Below, one piece after another: positions 1 to 7,180 of a DNA stretch of 44,127 nt. A program made the position numbers and the translations under genes. This DNA is from Candidatus Yanofskybacteria bacterium RIFCSPLOWO2_02_FULL_44_18 (GTDB lineage: Bacteria; Patescibacteriota; Minisyncoccia; 2-02-FULL-40-12; GWA2-44-9): NCBI GenBank assembly GCA_001794755.1, contig MGKT01000007.1, positions 1 through 44,127 of the forward strand. Reading direction: 5' to 3'. Under the pieces are notes generated by a model. The model searched no databases. It was not told the DNA's origin and saw nothing but the letters and a program-made list of their open reading frames with translations. Numbering within the stretch: position 1 is the first letter of the stretch; each line of letters starts with the position of its first letter.

Positions 1-327
1 AATGGGCACGACTTTTAAATCTGGGACAGCCCCAAGTAGTTGTGAAATTAAGTAATTGCCGGGATCATTTATTCCCGGCGTGCCCGCGTCTGAAACGAGA
101 GCGATTTTTTTGCCTTCTTTCAGCCAATTTGCAATTTCTATGATTTTCTTCTCGTCGCTGTGCTGATGATACGCCACCAGCTGTTTATTGATGTTGTAAC
201 GTTCAAGCAAAACTCTAGTTACTCTGGTATCCTCGGCCAATATTAAATCAGCATTGGAAAGAACATTAATCGCTCGAATTGAGATATCTTCGAGATTTCC
301 AATGGGCGTCGCTACTATGTACAGCAT
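1..327 (-). CDS. rsmI: 16S rRNA (cytidine-1402-2'-O)-methyltransferase RsmI, N-terminal part
   Basis: The 109 codons visible read MLYIVATPIGNLEDIS, then AEDTR near residue 36 and LVSDAGTPGINDPG near residue 80. These are the signature motifs of the RsmI tetrapyrrole-methylase fold, which uses SAM to methylate the ribose of C1402 in the 16S rRNA decoding centre. The C-terminal part lies beyond the left edge; the family is usually about 220-290 residues. The ATG shares one base with the TAA of the upstream permease gene (TAATG), so it is probably translated by termination-reinitiation as the third gene of the M16-permease-rsmI operon. The identification is firm; only completeness is unknown. 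Confidence 0.95.
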   Translation of the reverse strand, partial: MLYIVATPIGNLEDISIRAINVLSNADLILAEDTRVTRVLLERYNINKQLVAYHQHSDEKKIIEIANWLKEGKKIALVSDAGTPGINDPGNYLISQLLGAVPDLKVVPI

Positions 328-1373
328 TATGATGTAACTTTCCTCGATCTTTTTTCCCTAGCCATGTCCTCGAAAATCTCCACTATTACAGTCGAGACCG
401 GGACCGAGAGAATCATGCCGGGAATACCGGCCAGTTGAGCGCCGACGAGAAGAGCGATAATGACCACGACGGGATTAAGACCGATGGTTTTGCCCAAAAC
501 AAGAGGCACCAGTATGTGATTTTCGATTTGCTGAACAACGATATAAAATATCAAAACCCACAGCCCCAATGTCGGTTCCTGCATAAATGCCAGTATAATC
601 GCCGGAATCGCGGCTATTACCGGTCCGACAATCGGTATTATTTCCAACAGCATCGCCCACACCCCCAGAATCAAAGCAAATCTGATTCCGAGCAACGATA
701 GTCCGATGTACACCATCAGACCGACGATAAGCGAAAGAAGGAGTTGGCCCTGGAGCCATCGGCCCACTTTTACTTCGGTCCTCTTCCAGAGACTGATGGC
801 GTACTCTTCATATTTGTCGGGAACCACCGCTCCTAAAAAAGACTCGATGCCCTTTTTCATGACCGAGAGATAGAAAGAAATGACTAAAATGGCGACGAAA
901 GAGAATAAACCGCCGAATATGCTTACAACAAATCCGACAATTGATTGGGCCGATTGTTGGAAGTAAGTTGACAAAGTCTCAAAAACATTCTGAACCTCGC
1001 TCAAAAAATCAAGATATCTGGGCGCTCCGGCTTGAGCTTTTTCCAAAGAAACGGATATCTTATCAACCACTCCCGGCAGCATGCCCGCTAACCTGTCGAT
1101 GTCTTGTGAAAAATAAGGTATCACCAGAGAAAAGACCAAAGTAATCAGGCCTAGGACTATTCCGAAAAGCAGAATAACCCCCAAGAGGCGCGGAAATCCC
1201 TTTTCTTCTATCCAATCGGCAAACGGCGATATGGCTGAAGCGATAATCAGGGCAAATAGAAAAATAATTAAAACGTCTTTTAAAAGATAGAGAAGAATCA
1301 CAAGAACAACAACTGAAATTGCTTTTAATATGCTGGCGGACGATATTTCAATTTGGATTTTTGAATCGGGCAT
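327..1373 (-). CDS. AI-2E family transporter (PF01594-type polytopic permease)
   Basis: This is a 348-residue polytopic membrane protein. It has paired hydrophobic segments near the N-terminus (about residues 15-70), one near 150-170 and a cluster from about 205 to 335. The family-typical stretch around GLSLLGIRFALILGVWA and the C-terminal block with GKTIGLNPVVVI mark it as PF01594. Family members export small molecules or act as Na+/H+ antiporters; the name comes from E. coli TqsA, and the substrate here cannot be deduced. The start overlaps the stop of the M16 gene by one base (TAATG), and its own stop overlaps the rsmI start in the same way. Confidence 0.9.
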   Translation of the reverse strand: MPDSKIQIEISSASILKAISVVVLVILLYLLKDVLIIFLFALIIASAISPFADWIEEKGFPRLLGVILLFGIVLGLITLVFSLVIPYFSQDIDRLAGMLPGVVDKISVSLEKAQAGAPRYLDFLSEVQNVFETLSTYFQQSAQSIVGFVVSIFGGLFSFVAILVISFYLSVMKKGIESFLGAVVPDKYEEYAISLWKRTEVKVGRWLQGQLLLSLIVGLMVYIGLSLLGIRFALILGVWAMLLEIIPIVGPVIAAIPAIILAFMQEPTLGLWVLIFYIVVQQIENHILVPLVLGKTIGLNPVVVIIALLVGAQLAGIPGMILSVPVSTVIVEIFEDMAREKRSRKVTS

Positions 1374-2653
1374 TAAATGGTAAGTATACTCCTAAACTCT
1401 GAATCGTCCTTGAAGGGTCCGATTAAAGCAAGATTTAGTTTCCTATTGTCGAAAACATCTCTTGCCACGTTAAGAATATCTTCGGCCGTTACTTCGTTAA
1501 TTTTAGCTAGCTTTTCTTCGGGCGTCAAAACTTTACCGAAGAACAAAGCGGTTCCTCCGTATTCGCCTGCGATATTTCTGGAGTTTTCAAGAAATATGGC
1601 CAGGCTTCCCTTGGCGTGATCTTTGGCTTGGCGCAGCTCTTTTTCAGTAATGCCGTGTTCTTTAATTTTCCGTAATTCGTCTATAACGACTTTAATCGCT
1701 TCGTGGGTCTTGTCCTTATTTACCCCGGCCCGGACGGTGAATATTCCGGTGTCGGTAGACATATCGGCATCGCTCCCCACGTAATATGCCAGGCCTCTTT
1801 TTTCCCTAACCTCCTGGAATAACCGCGAGCTCATGCCACCCCCCAATATCATTGCCAAAAGACTTTCGGCATATCTCTTTTCATCGAACATATGATATGC
1901 CCGCAAACCAATGTAAAAATGGGATTGGTTCGTATCTTTCCATGAAATCAATATTTCCGGTTTTTCCTGGGCTTCGATTACCGCCGGCTTGCCAACGGGT
2001 TTGCTTTCTCTCAAATGCTCAAATGTTTTTATGACTTTTTCTTTCGCCTCCTCGATGTTTATATTGCCGGCAACAGCAATAACGGTATTTCCGGATACAT
2101 AGTGGGTATTAAAATAATTGACAAAATCTTGCCTTTTCAGATTTATTATCGTTTCTTTATTTCCCGCTATTTCCCATCCGGCCGGCTGGTCGCCGTAAAT
2201 CAGTTCTTCCAACAGTTCAGCGACATGAGAAGTGGGGTCATCATGCCTCATGTTTATTTCCTCCAAAATAACCCCCTTCTCCATCGTAATATCTCTCTCG
2301 TCTAATTTTGAATTAAGATAAATGTCGGACACGACATCCAGTATCAAATCGAATTTGTCGGAGCTGGAGCGGGCGTAATATGCTGTGTTTTCTTTGCTGG
2401 TAAAAGCGTTGTAGTCGGCTCCGATGGATTCCAACTCTTGAGAAATATCCAGCGGTCCGGGCCGGCGCGACGTTCCTTTGAACATCATGTGTTCTAGAAA
2501 ATGGGATATGCCGCTTATTTCTTTGGTTTCATATTTGGAACCGGTTCCGGCGATTACCATGACAGTCACGGTTCTAGTTCCTTCCATCGGCACCAAAACG
2601 AGCCTTAGGCCCGAAGACAAAGTTTCAAATGTGTATTTAGAATCCATGTTCAT
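1373..2653 (-). CDS. M16 family zinc metallopeptidase (processing-peptidase-like)
   Basis: The protein has 426 residues with the inverted zinc motif HFLEH at residues 51-55 and a downstream glutamate region (GVILEEINM, about residue 130) that supplies the third ligand. It also has the C-terminal M16_C domain, with the R/Y loop LFQEVREKRGLAYYVGS near residue 280. It resembles bacterial mitochondrial-processing-peptidase homologues (PepR/YmxG type) that degrade peptides in the cytoplasm or at the membrane. It is the first gene of a three-gene leftward operon. The ATG at 2653 lies 6 nt after a perfect TATAAT. A second in-frame ATG two codons later is possible, but the promoter spacing favours the first. 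Confidence 0.93.
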   Translation of the reverse strand: MNMDSKYTFETLSSGLRLVLVPMEGTRTVTVMVIAGTGSKYETKEISGISHFLEHMMFKGTSRRPGPLDISQELESIGADYNAFTSKENTAYYARSSSDKFDLILDVVSDIYLNSKLDERDITMEKGVILEEINMRHDDPTSHVAELLEELIYGDQPAGWEIAGNKETIINLKRQDFVNYFNTHYVSGNTVIAVAGNINIEEAKEKVIKTFEHLRESKPVGKPAVIEAQEKPEILISWKDTNQSHFYIGLRAYHMFDEKRYAESLLAMILGGGMSSRLFQEVREKRGLAYYVGSDADMSTDTGIFTVRAGVNKDKTHEAIKVVIDELRKIKEHGITEKELRQAKDHAKGSLAIFLENSRNIAGEYGGTALFFGKVLTPEEKLAKINEVTAEDILNVARDVFDNRKLNLALIGPFKDDSEFRSILTI

Positions 2654-2659
2654 ATTCTG

Positions 2660-2690
2660 ATTATACCGAATTAAGAGATTATGTAATGTG
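2660..2690 (-). promoter_or_regulatory. promoter of the M16 operon, predicted leaderless
   Basis: On the minus strand a perfect TATAAT occupies 2660-2665, and exactly 6 nt separate it from the ATG at 2653. The +1 position should therefore fall on the A of the start codon. The -35 region is weak (TTACAT-like, spacer about 15). No Shine-Dalgarno sequence fits in the gap. Confidence 0.65.
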
Positions 2691-2760
2691 CCGGTGAATG
2701 GAGTTGAACCATTTTCTGAGCGTTATGAGTGCTCCGTTCTAACCGTTGAACTACACCGGC
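2689..2760 (-). tRNA. tRNA with CAU anticodon (elongator Met, or Ile2 if lysidinylated)
   Basis: The 72-nt cloverleaf on the minus strand has acceptor arms GCCGGTG/CACCGGC with discriminator A. The T arm is AATGG-TTCAACT-CCATT, and the anticodon loop CTCATAA places CAT at positions 34-36. The anticodon stem has one A-C mismatch at its loop-proximal pair. The G1-C72 pair excludes the initiator. The 3' CCA is not encoded. Met versus Ile(k2C) cannot be settled from sequence alone. Confidence 0.85.
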
Positions 2761-2839
2761 CGCCAAAATACCATATTATTTTACACTTTTTCTTGATTTC
2801 TTCAAATTGAAGGAGTATGATATTAAGGTAATTTAATAT

Positions 2840-2914
2840 CCCGGGGTGGAGCAGTGGCAGCTCGCCAGGCTCATAACCTGGAGGTCGCAAGTTCGAATCT
2901 TGCCCCCGGAACCA
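2840..2914 (+). tRNA. initiator tRNA-fMet (CAU)
   Basis: The 75 nt include an encoded CCA. Acceptor CCCGGGG pairs with CCCCGGA, leaving the C1 x A72 mismatch that marks bacterial initiator tRNAs. The anticodon loop is CTCATAA. The anticodon stem is CCAGG/CCTGG, so the usual three G-C pairs (29-31:39-41) are A-U, G-C, G-C here. A divergent CAU tRNA sits about 80 nt to the left on the other strand. Confidence 0.95.
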
Positions 2915-2917
2915 CCA

Positions 2918-2950
2918 AAAATAAAACACCCTGAATAGGTGTTTTATTTT
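2918..2950 (+). terminator. Rho-independent terminator after tRNA-fMet
   Basis: AAATAAAACACC pairs with GGTGTTTTATTT around the loop ctgaata, starting a few bases after the CCA of tRNA-fMet and ending in a T-rich stretch. The flanking A and T tracts mean it could also terminate leftward transcripts. Confidence 0.75.
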
Positions 2951-3003
2951 AACTAAATCGTTTTTATTCCCTTGCCTACTTGCGCCTTGGTGGAGGCGGA
3001 ACT

Positions 3004-3066
3004 TTCGGTCACGGATAATTTGCTCGCCAGCCGCTTGCAAATTTCCGCGACCCCGCCAGCGGCGGG
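3004..3066. repeat. dispersed stem-loop repeat, copy 1, with adjoining GC hairpin
   Basis: The element starts TTCGGTCACGGATAATTT and ends AAATTTCCGCGACCCC. The ends pair as an imperfect hairpin (GGTC-A-CGGA-T-AATTT against AAATTTCCGCGACC). A second, very similar element with a different loop lies at 30620-30661. Directly after this copy, CCCGCC-agc-GGCGGG (3052-3066) forms a second hairpin close to the stop codon of the next leftward gene. Both copies lie in intergenic sequence beside a tRNA gene. Confidence 0.65.
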
Positions 3067-3074
3067 ATTTATGA

Positions 3075-3590
3075 TTAGATGCCGTCTGATATGTTGGCCT
3101 GAAGATTAATCGTTGCTGTATTTTCCGTTACTCCGCCCGCGGACCGGCAATCTATTCCCATCATATAGGGCAAAGCCTTGCTTGTTTTAACCGTAACCAC
3201 TTTCCAGCTGTAGCCGGCCAGTGTATAGGTATCGGCATCAAGCTTTAATGTTTTGGTATCTGATGATCTGTTGTCTAAAAGAATTTTCTCTCCGGTCTTT
3301 AAGGCCATCTGGCCCGGCGTAGCTTGGCATTGAGCGTTAAATTGAATCGTTTTGGTTTTATACTGACTCAATATATCGCTGTAACTGACATTGGTCCCGC
3401 TTGCTGTGCCGCCGCCGGTTGTTTTGGTTGATGACTTTGTCCCAGATGACACAGAGCTTCCCGAAACTGAAGGAGACGGTGAAACGTTGTCTCCAGTCGG
3501 CCCGATCGACCCGTTGTTCTTGGTCACCATCCAAATACCGTATCCCGCCACGGCAATGACGATGACCCAGACTATAGTTTGTTTTGACAT
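3075..3590 (-). CDS. membrane-anchored extracytoplasmic protein with Ser/Thr-rich linker, unknown function
   Basis: The 171 residues start MSKQTIVWVIVIAVAGYGIW, an N-terminal signal anchor. A low-complexity Ser/Thr/Gly linker follows (about residues 25-68), then a beta-rich domain of about 100 residues with two cysteines about 70 apart. The domain has the feel of a cupredoxin-like sandwich (KTIQFNAQC, LDNRSSDTKTLKLDA), but the Cys/His/His/Met copper ligands are not evident, so no copper role is claimed. The reading frame stays open further upstream to 3821. I chose the ATG at 3590 because it begins the hydrophobic anchor and the upstream extension is not protein-like. Confidence 0.6.
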   Translation of the reverse strand: MSKQTIVWVIVIAVAGYGIWMVTKNNGSIGPTGDNVSPSPSVSGSSVSSGTKSSTKTTGGGTASGTNVSYSDILSQYKTKTIQFNAQCQATPGQMALKTGEKILLDNRSSDTKTLKLDADTYTLAGYSWKVVTVKTSKALPYMMGIDCRSAGGVTENTATINLQANISDGI

Positions 3591-3660
3591 ATGTTTAATT
3601 ATATTCCCTCTTGCGTATTGTCGAAAGTGGATAATTGCCCTTACCCCTTTCTCTGCGTTC

Positions 3661-3690
3661 CCTTTACTTTCACGGGAAAGAGAGTATAAT
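3661..3690 (+). promoter_or_regulatory. probable promoter of the zinc-ribbon cassette
   Basis: A perfect TATAAT at 3685-3690 is preceded by a weak TTTACT-like -35 about 16 nt upstream. The resulting leader of roughly 55 nt holds the hairpin GCCCC-ta-CGGGGC followed by CTTCTCTGAAGGAGA, which contains the ribosome-binding site. A long leader like this is unlike most genes in the window. Confidence 0.45.
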
Positions 3691-3751
3691 GAAGCAATTC
3701 GGTAATTCCCATTAACCGCCCCTACGGGGCACCTTCTCTGAAGGAGACGTA

Positions 3752-4012
3752 ATGGAACAAACGCTGGGAACTGGCCAAGGCAGGTTTTTGCCGGAGGTGG
3801 TTCGTTGTGAGTGCGGGACAATTGTCACCCCATGGCGATTGTCCGACGGTGTGCGCTTCTGCGAGAAGTGCGCATGCCGGAAGTGCGGCGGTCAGATCGA
3901 ACTGAACCGCCGTCGGAATGACCGTGATCTTTGTCTGAGCTGCCAGCTCAGCAAAGACCAATTGGACGTCCGCGTGCGGAACACGCGCCGACGGACCAAG
4001 AACCACCACTGA
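3752..4012 (+). CDS. small Cys-rich zinc-ribbon protein, unknown function
   Basis: The 86-residue protein has four cysteine pairs: CEC near residue 19, CEKC near 37, CRKC near 42 and CLSC near 61. These probably form two zinc-binding knuckles, and the C-terminus is basic (RNTRRRTKNHH). A clear GGAG lies 6 nt upstream of the ATG. Codons are distinctly richer in G+C than in the neighbours, and the gene is a self-contained unit with its own promoter, structured leader and downstream hairpin. DNA or RNA binding is plausible from the basic tail, but it is not shown. No named family is recognised. Confidence 0.7.
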   Translation: MEQTLGTGQGRFLPEVVRCECGTIVTPWRLSDGVRFCEKCACRKCGGQIELNRRRNDRDLCLSCQLSKDQLDVRVRNTRRRTKNHH

Positions 4013-4020
4013 AATACGTA

Positions 4021-4042
4021 GTGCCCGATCCCAGCCGGGCAC
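4021..4042 (+). terminator. hairpin downstream of the zinc-ribbon gene
   Basis: GTGCCCG (4021-4027) pairs perfectly with CGGGCAC (4036-4042), starting 8 nt after the stop codon. No T tract follows, so it may be a Rho-independent terminator of weak type or a 3' stabilising structure. The sequence from here to 4224 is intergenic; the only visible signal is a TAAAAT -10 near 4211 ahead of the tRNA-Ser genes. Confidence 0.45.
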
Positions 4043-4224
4043 GCCCCCTTGCATGTTTACGGTAGAGGCCGCTTGTCAGCAGAGCATTATCGCTCAACGC
4101 TGAGCCGCAATTCGGCCTTACCATTCCCTTCGTTCGCTCGTCGCCGCTTGTCGTCGTCGTCCGCCCGGAGGGTTTTATTTTCCTTTATTACTTATTCTTC
4201 TCATGGTATTTTAAAATGTGAGAT

Positions 4225-4309
4225 GGAGGGTTCGCCTAATGGTATGGCACTGGTTTCGAAAACCAGCAGGTGAAAGCCTTTAGAGGTTCGAGTCCTCTAC
4301 CCTCCGCCA
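4225..4309 (+). tRNA. tRNA-Ser (CGA)
   Basis: The 85 nt include an encoded CCA. Acceptor GGAGGGT/ACCCTCC has discriminator G. Anticodon stem CTGGT/ACCAG encloses TTCGAAA, which gives anticodon CGA. A long variable arm (AGGTGAAAGCCTT) is typical of class II serine tRNAs. Another tRNA-Ser begins 11 nt downstream, so the two are probably co-transcribed. Confidence 0.94.
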
Positions 4310-4319
4310 ACCTTTTTAG

Positions 4320-4410
4320 GATGGGGTGCGTGAGTGGTTGAAACGGGAAGTCTTGAAAACTTCTGTACCGCAAAACGGTACCGTGGGTTCGAATCCCACC
4401 CCCATCGCCA
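4320..4410 (+). tRNA. tRNA-Ser (UGA)
   Basis: The 91 nt include an encoded CCA. Acceptor GATGGGG/CCCCATC has discriminator G. The anticodon loop CTTGAAA gives UGA, and the long variable arm ACCGCAAAACGGT is of the serine type. The final A of CCA (4410) is also the A of the ATG of the next gene, a one-base overlap between a tRNA and a coding sequence. Confidence 0.95.
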
Positions 4411-4931
4411 TGATTGAAATCATCGATCTCCGAAATAAAAAAACAGAAGAAGCGCCAAAGATAGTGGAGCCAAAAAAGTATGAGACTTCAATCTCTTGGA
4501 CCGTGGAAGAAAGGGCAAATTTTAGAAAATCGTTTCTTTTTTCTATCTTTCTCATCGTATTTGGCATCGTCCTGTTTTTTTTGATAAACAATATTTTATT
4601 TTCTATAGTCCTGACGCTTGGAGGCATAGTCCTGATTCTTTCAAACACGAAAAAAGAAAATAAAATCAATATTTGTATTAATACATTAGGAGTGGAAATA
4701 AATGAAAGAATGTATACTTACGCTAAGATTAAATCCTTTTGGATTGACTATATCCCCGGCCGCACGGGAGAATTAAGTTTAGAAATTAAAAAGTGGTATA
4801 TGCCCTATTTGAGAATATCACTGGATTCGACAAACCCTTTGGAAATCCGCCATTTGATGATAGAATACGTACCCGAAAAGAAACATGAGCCTTCGACAGT
4901 TGATATCATTCTAAAAAGGCTGGGGATGTAA
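4410..4931 (+). CDS. CPR-type two-TM membrane protein, unknown function
   Basis: The 173 residues consist of a polar N-terminus of about 40 residues ending in SISWTVEERANF, two closely spaced hydrophobic segments (about residues 45-66 and 68-88), then a cytoplasmic beta-rich domain containing the block YAKIKSFWIDY. This layout (short tail, TM hairpin, soluble domain with a KSFWI-like motif) matches a protein type I associate with Parcubacteria genomes and resembles PH-like bacterial membrane proteins. No function is known to me. The start is the ATG formed by the last base of the tRNA-Ser CCA. The next methionine lies inside the soluble domain, so this start or a near-cognate one is required. 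Confidence 0.72.
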   Translation: MIEIIDLRNKKTEEAPKIVEPKKYETSISWTVEERANFRKSFLFSIFLIVFGIVLFFLINNILFSIVLTLGGIVLILSNTKKENKINICINTLGVEINERMYTYAKIKSFWIDYIPGRTGELSLEIKKWYMPYLRISLDSTNPLEIRHLMIEYVPEKKHEPSTVDIILKRLGM

Positions 4932-4934
4932 TTT

Positions 4935-5007
4935 GTCTTCGTAGCTCAATGGATAGAGCATCTGCTTGCGGAGCAGAAGGTTGCGCGTTCGAGTCGCGCC
5001 GAGGACG
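4935..5007 (+). tRNA. tRNA-Arg (GCG)
   Basis: The 73-nt cloverleaf has acceptor GTCTTCG/CGAGGAC with one G-U pair and discriminator G. The D arm is GCTC..GAGC, and anticodon stem TCTGC/GCAGA encloses TTGCGGA, giving anticodon GCG. The T arm is GCGCG-TTCGAGT-CGCGC. CCA is not encoded. Most bacteria read CGU/CGC/CGA with an ACG (inosine) tRNA, so a genomic GCG anticodon is noteworthy. The gene begins 3 nt after the preceding stop codon. A short AAAGCC-gcgta-GGCTTT hairpin follows at about 5018. Confidence 0.92.
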
Positions 5008-5068
5008 CAATATTTTAAAGCCGCGTAGGCTTTCAATTCCCTCGTTCAAGTGGTATGAAATATATGCC

Positions 5069-7180
5069 ATGATTAGTCTCGCCACTCCGATACAGGAACT
5101 AAAAAATGTCGGGCCGAGGAATATTTCCAAATTGAAGAAGCTCGGCATACAGACAGTCCGCGAATTGCTTTGGCATTTTCCGGCTCGGTATGAAGATTAT
5201 CGAGATATCTCAACCATTGATTCAGTCGAACCAGGGCAAAAAGTAAATATCGTCGGGAATATTATCAAGATGGCGATAAGGCAGATTTTCCCGCGGCGAA
5301 TGATAATTGTATCGGCCATAGTTGAAGACGACACTGGCCGAATAACGGCTGTCTGGTTCAACCAGCCTTACATTGCCAATACTCTGAAAGAGGGAGTCCG
5401 GGTTAGTTTAGCCGGCAAAGTCACTCTTACCAAAAAGGGATTGCAGCTCTCAAGTCCGACATACGAGAAAATAAACACTCAATATTTTGAGCCGCAATTA
5501 AAACATACCGGCGGCTTAATACCCGTATATCCAGAAACGGAAGGAATCACATCAAAATACTTGAGATTTTTAATAAAGCCGATAATAGACAAGATCAATA
5601 TCCCGGATATGCTGCCTGGAACGGTAAGTGATAAACTGGGTTTTCCCGATGTCAGCTGGGCCATCAAAAATATCCATTATCCGTCAACATTATCCGACGC
5701 CGAAAAAGCCAGGGAAAGGCTCGCCTTCGACGATCTTCTGCTTTTCCAATTCAAAGCATTATTGGAAAGAAGAAAAATAAATCAGTACAAATCCATTCCC
5801 GTCCCTCTGGAGGCAGAATTAATAAAAGAATACATATCAAAACTTCCGTTTGAGTTAACCGGAGACCAGAAAATAGCGATATACGAAATACTTAAAGATT
5901 TAGAAAAAAGCTACCCCATGAATCGCCTGCTGGAGGGAGACGTCGGCAGCGGCAAAACGGTTGTTGCCGCAATTTGCGCTCTGGAAACAGTCCACCGGGG
6001 ATATCAAGCGGTATTCATGGCTCCGACTGAAGTTCTGGCAAACCAACATTTTAGAACGATAAGAAACCTGACATATCCTTTTGGAACCAGTGTTGCTCTT
6101 TTAACATCAAACAGTTCTCGGATAAATGACGATATATATAAAAAACCGGCATTGAAAAAATTGATTTCCGAGGGGAAAGCCGACATTGTCATCGGCACCC
6201 ATGCCGTCATTCAAAAAGACGTAAAATTCAACAAATTGGCTTTGGTGATAATTGATGAACAGCATCGATTCGGCATAAATCAGCGCAAGGCCCTGGTTCG
6301 GAGAACGGAATCTGTACCGCACCTTTTAAGCATGACGGCCACCCCTATTCCCCGTTCTTTGGCTCTCACTATATACGGCGATCTCGATATTTCCATAATC
6401 AAAGAGAAGCCGAAAAATAGGCGGAAAATTATAACCAGAATTATTTCTCCCGAAGAAAGAGAGGAGGCATACAATTTCATATCATCTCAAGTGAAAAACG
6501 GCAGACAAGTATTTGTCGTCTGCCCGAGAATAGAATTAGCCAAAAAAGAAGAAGGCGGAGAGCCGAAAAAACAAACGAAAATGGATTCGATATGGGCGGA
6601 AGTGAAAGCGGTCCAAGAAGAGCACAAAAAGCTTTCCGGGGAAATATTTCCCGGTTTAAGGGTGGCCATGCTTCACGGAAAATTAAAGCCGAAGGAAAAA
6701 CAAGAAATAATGGCTGATTTTAAGAACGAAAAAATAGATATTTTGGTGGCAACATCGGTCATTGAAGTCGGGGTTGATATCCCCAACGCCAGCATAATGA
6801 TGATTGAAAGCGCGGAGAGATTCGGTTTGGCCCAGCTCCATCAATTCCGAGGCCGTGTCGGCCGGGCCGAGCATCAATCATATTGCCTTCTTTTCACATC
6901 TTCGGGCATGAGCAATACCAGACTAAAAGCTCTCATAAAACACGACGATGGTTTCAGATTGGCCGAACAAGATATGGCGACACGCGGGCCGGGCGAATTT
7001 TTCGGCATAAAACAGTCCGGCATGGCCGACCTAGCAATGGCTTCTTTGGCCAATGTCGAATTGATTAAAAAAGCCCGGGCTACAGCTCGTGCGCTTCTTA
7101 AAGACGACCCGTCAATAAAAAAACTACCGCTCCTTAAGGAGCGGCTGGATCAGATTCAGAAGCTGGTACATTTTGAATAG
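5069..7180 (+). CDS. recG: ATP-dependent DNA helicase RecG
   Basis: The protein has 703 residues, normal for RecG. An N-terminal wedge (OB-fold) domain follows helix-hairpin-helix-like ELKNVGPRNISKLKKLGI. Then come Walker A GDVGSGKT near residue 291, the DExH-type box DEQH near 396, motif III TATPIPRSL, and the helicase C domain with QFRGRVGRAEHQSYCLL. RecG remodels stalled replication forks and branch-migrates Holliday junctions. The ATG at 5069 precedes the conserved N-terminus; the frame also runs through the tRNA-Arg, which is not coding. A TATGAA hexamer 9 nt upstream of the ATG suggests a near-leaderless mRNA. Its 3' end overlaps the convergent zinc-finger gene by 47 bp. Confidence 0.96.
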   Translation: MISLATPIQELKNVGPRNISKLKKLGIQTVRELLWHFPARYEDYRDISTIDSVEPGQKVNIVGNIIKMAIRQIFPRRMIIVSAIVEDDTGRITAVWFNQPYIANTLKEGVRVSLAGKVTLTKKGLQLSSPTYEKINTQYFEPQLKHTGGLIPVYPETEGITSKYLRFLIKPIIDKINIPDMLPGTVSDKLGFPDVSWAIKNIHYPSTLSDAEKARERLAFDDLLLFQFKALLERRKINQYKSIPVPLEAELIKEYISKLPFELTGDQKIAIYEILKDLEKSYPMNRLLEGDVGSGKTVVAAICALETVHRGYQAVFMAPTEVLANQHFRTIRNLTYPFGTSVALLTSNSSRINDDIYKKPALKKLISEGKADIVIGTHAVIQKDVKFNKLALVIIDEQHRFGINQRKALVRRTESVPHLLSMTATPIPRSLALTIYGDLDISIIKEKPKNRRKIITRIISPEEREEAYNFISSQVKNGRQVFVVCPRIELAKKEEGGEPKKQTKMDSIWAEVKAVQEEHKKLSGEIFPGLRVAMLHGKLKPKEKQEIMADFKNEKIDILVATSVIEVGVDIPNASIMMIESAERFGLAQLHQFRGRVGRAEHQSYCLLFTSSGMSNTRLKALIKHDDGFRLAEQDMATRGPGEFFGIKQSGMADLAMASLANVELIKKARATARALLKDDPSIKKLPLLKERLDQIQKLVHFE

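Noticed and set aside
2723-3040. Frame of 105 codons across the tRNA pair
   Set aside because: It reads through tRNA-fMet and tRNA-Met on the minus strand and has no protein-like character.
4049-4273. Frame of 74 codons upstream of and into tRNA-Ser(CGA)
   Set aside because: It runs into the tRNA gene and has low-complexity Ser/Arg content without a ribosome-binding site.
4949-5068. N-terminal extension of recG through tRNA-Arg
   Set aside because: The extension translates the tRNA; RecG homology begins at the ATG at 5069.
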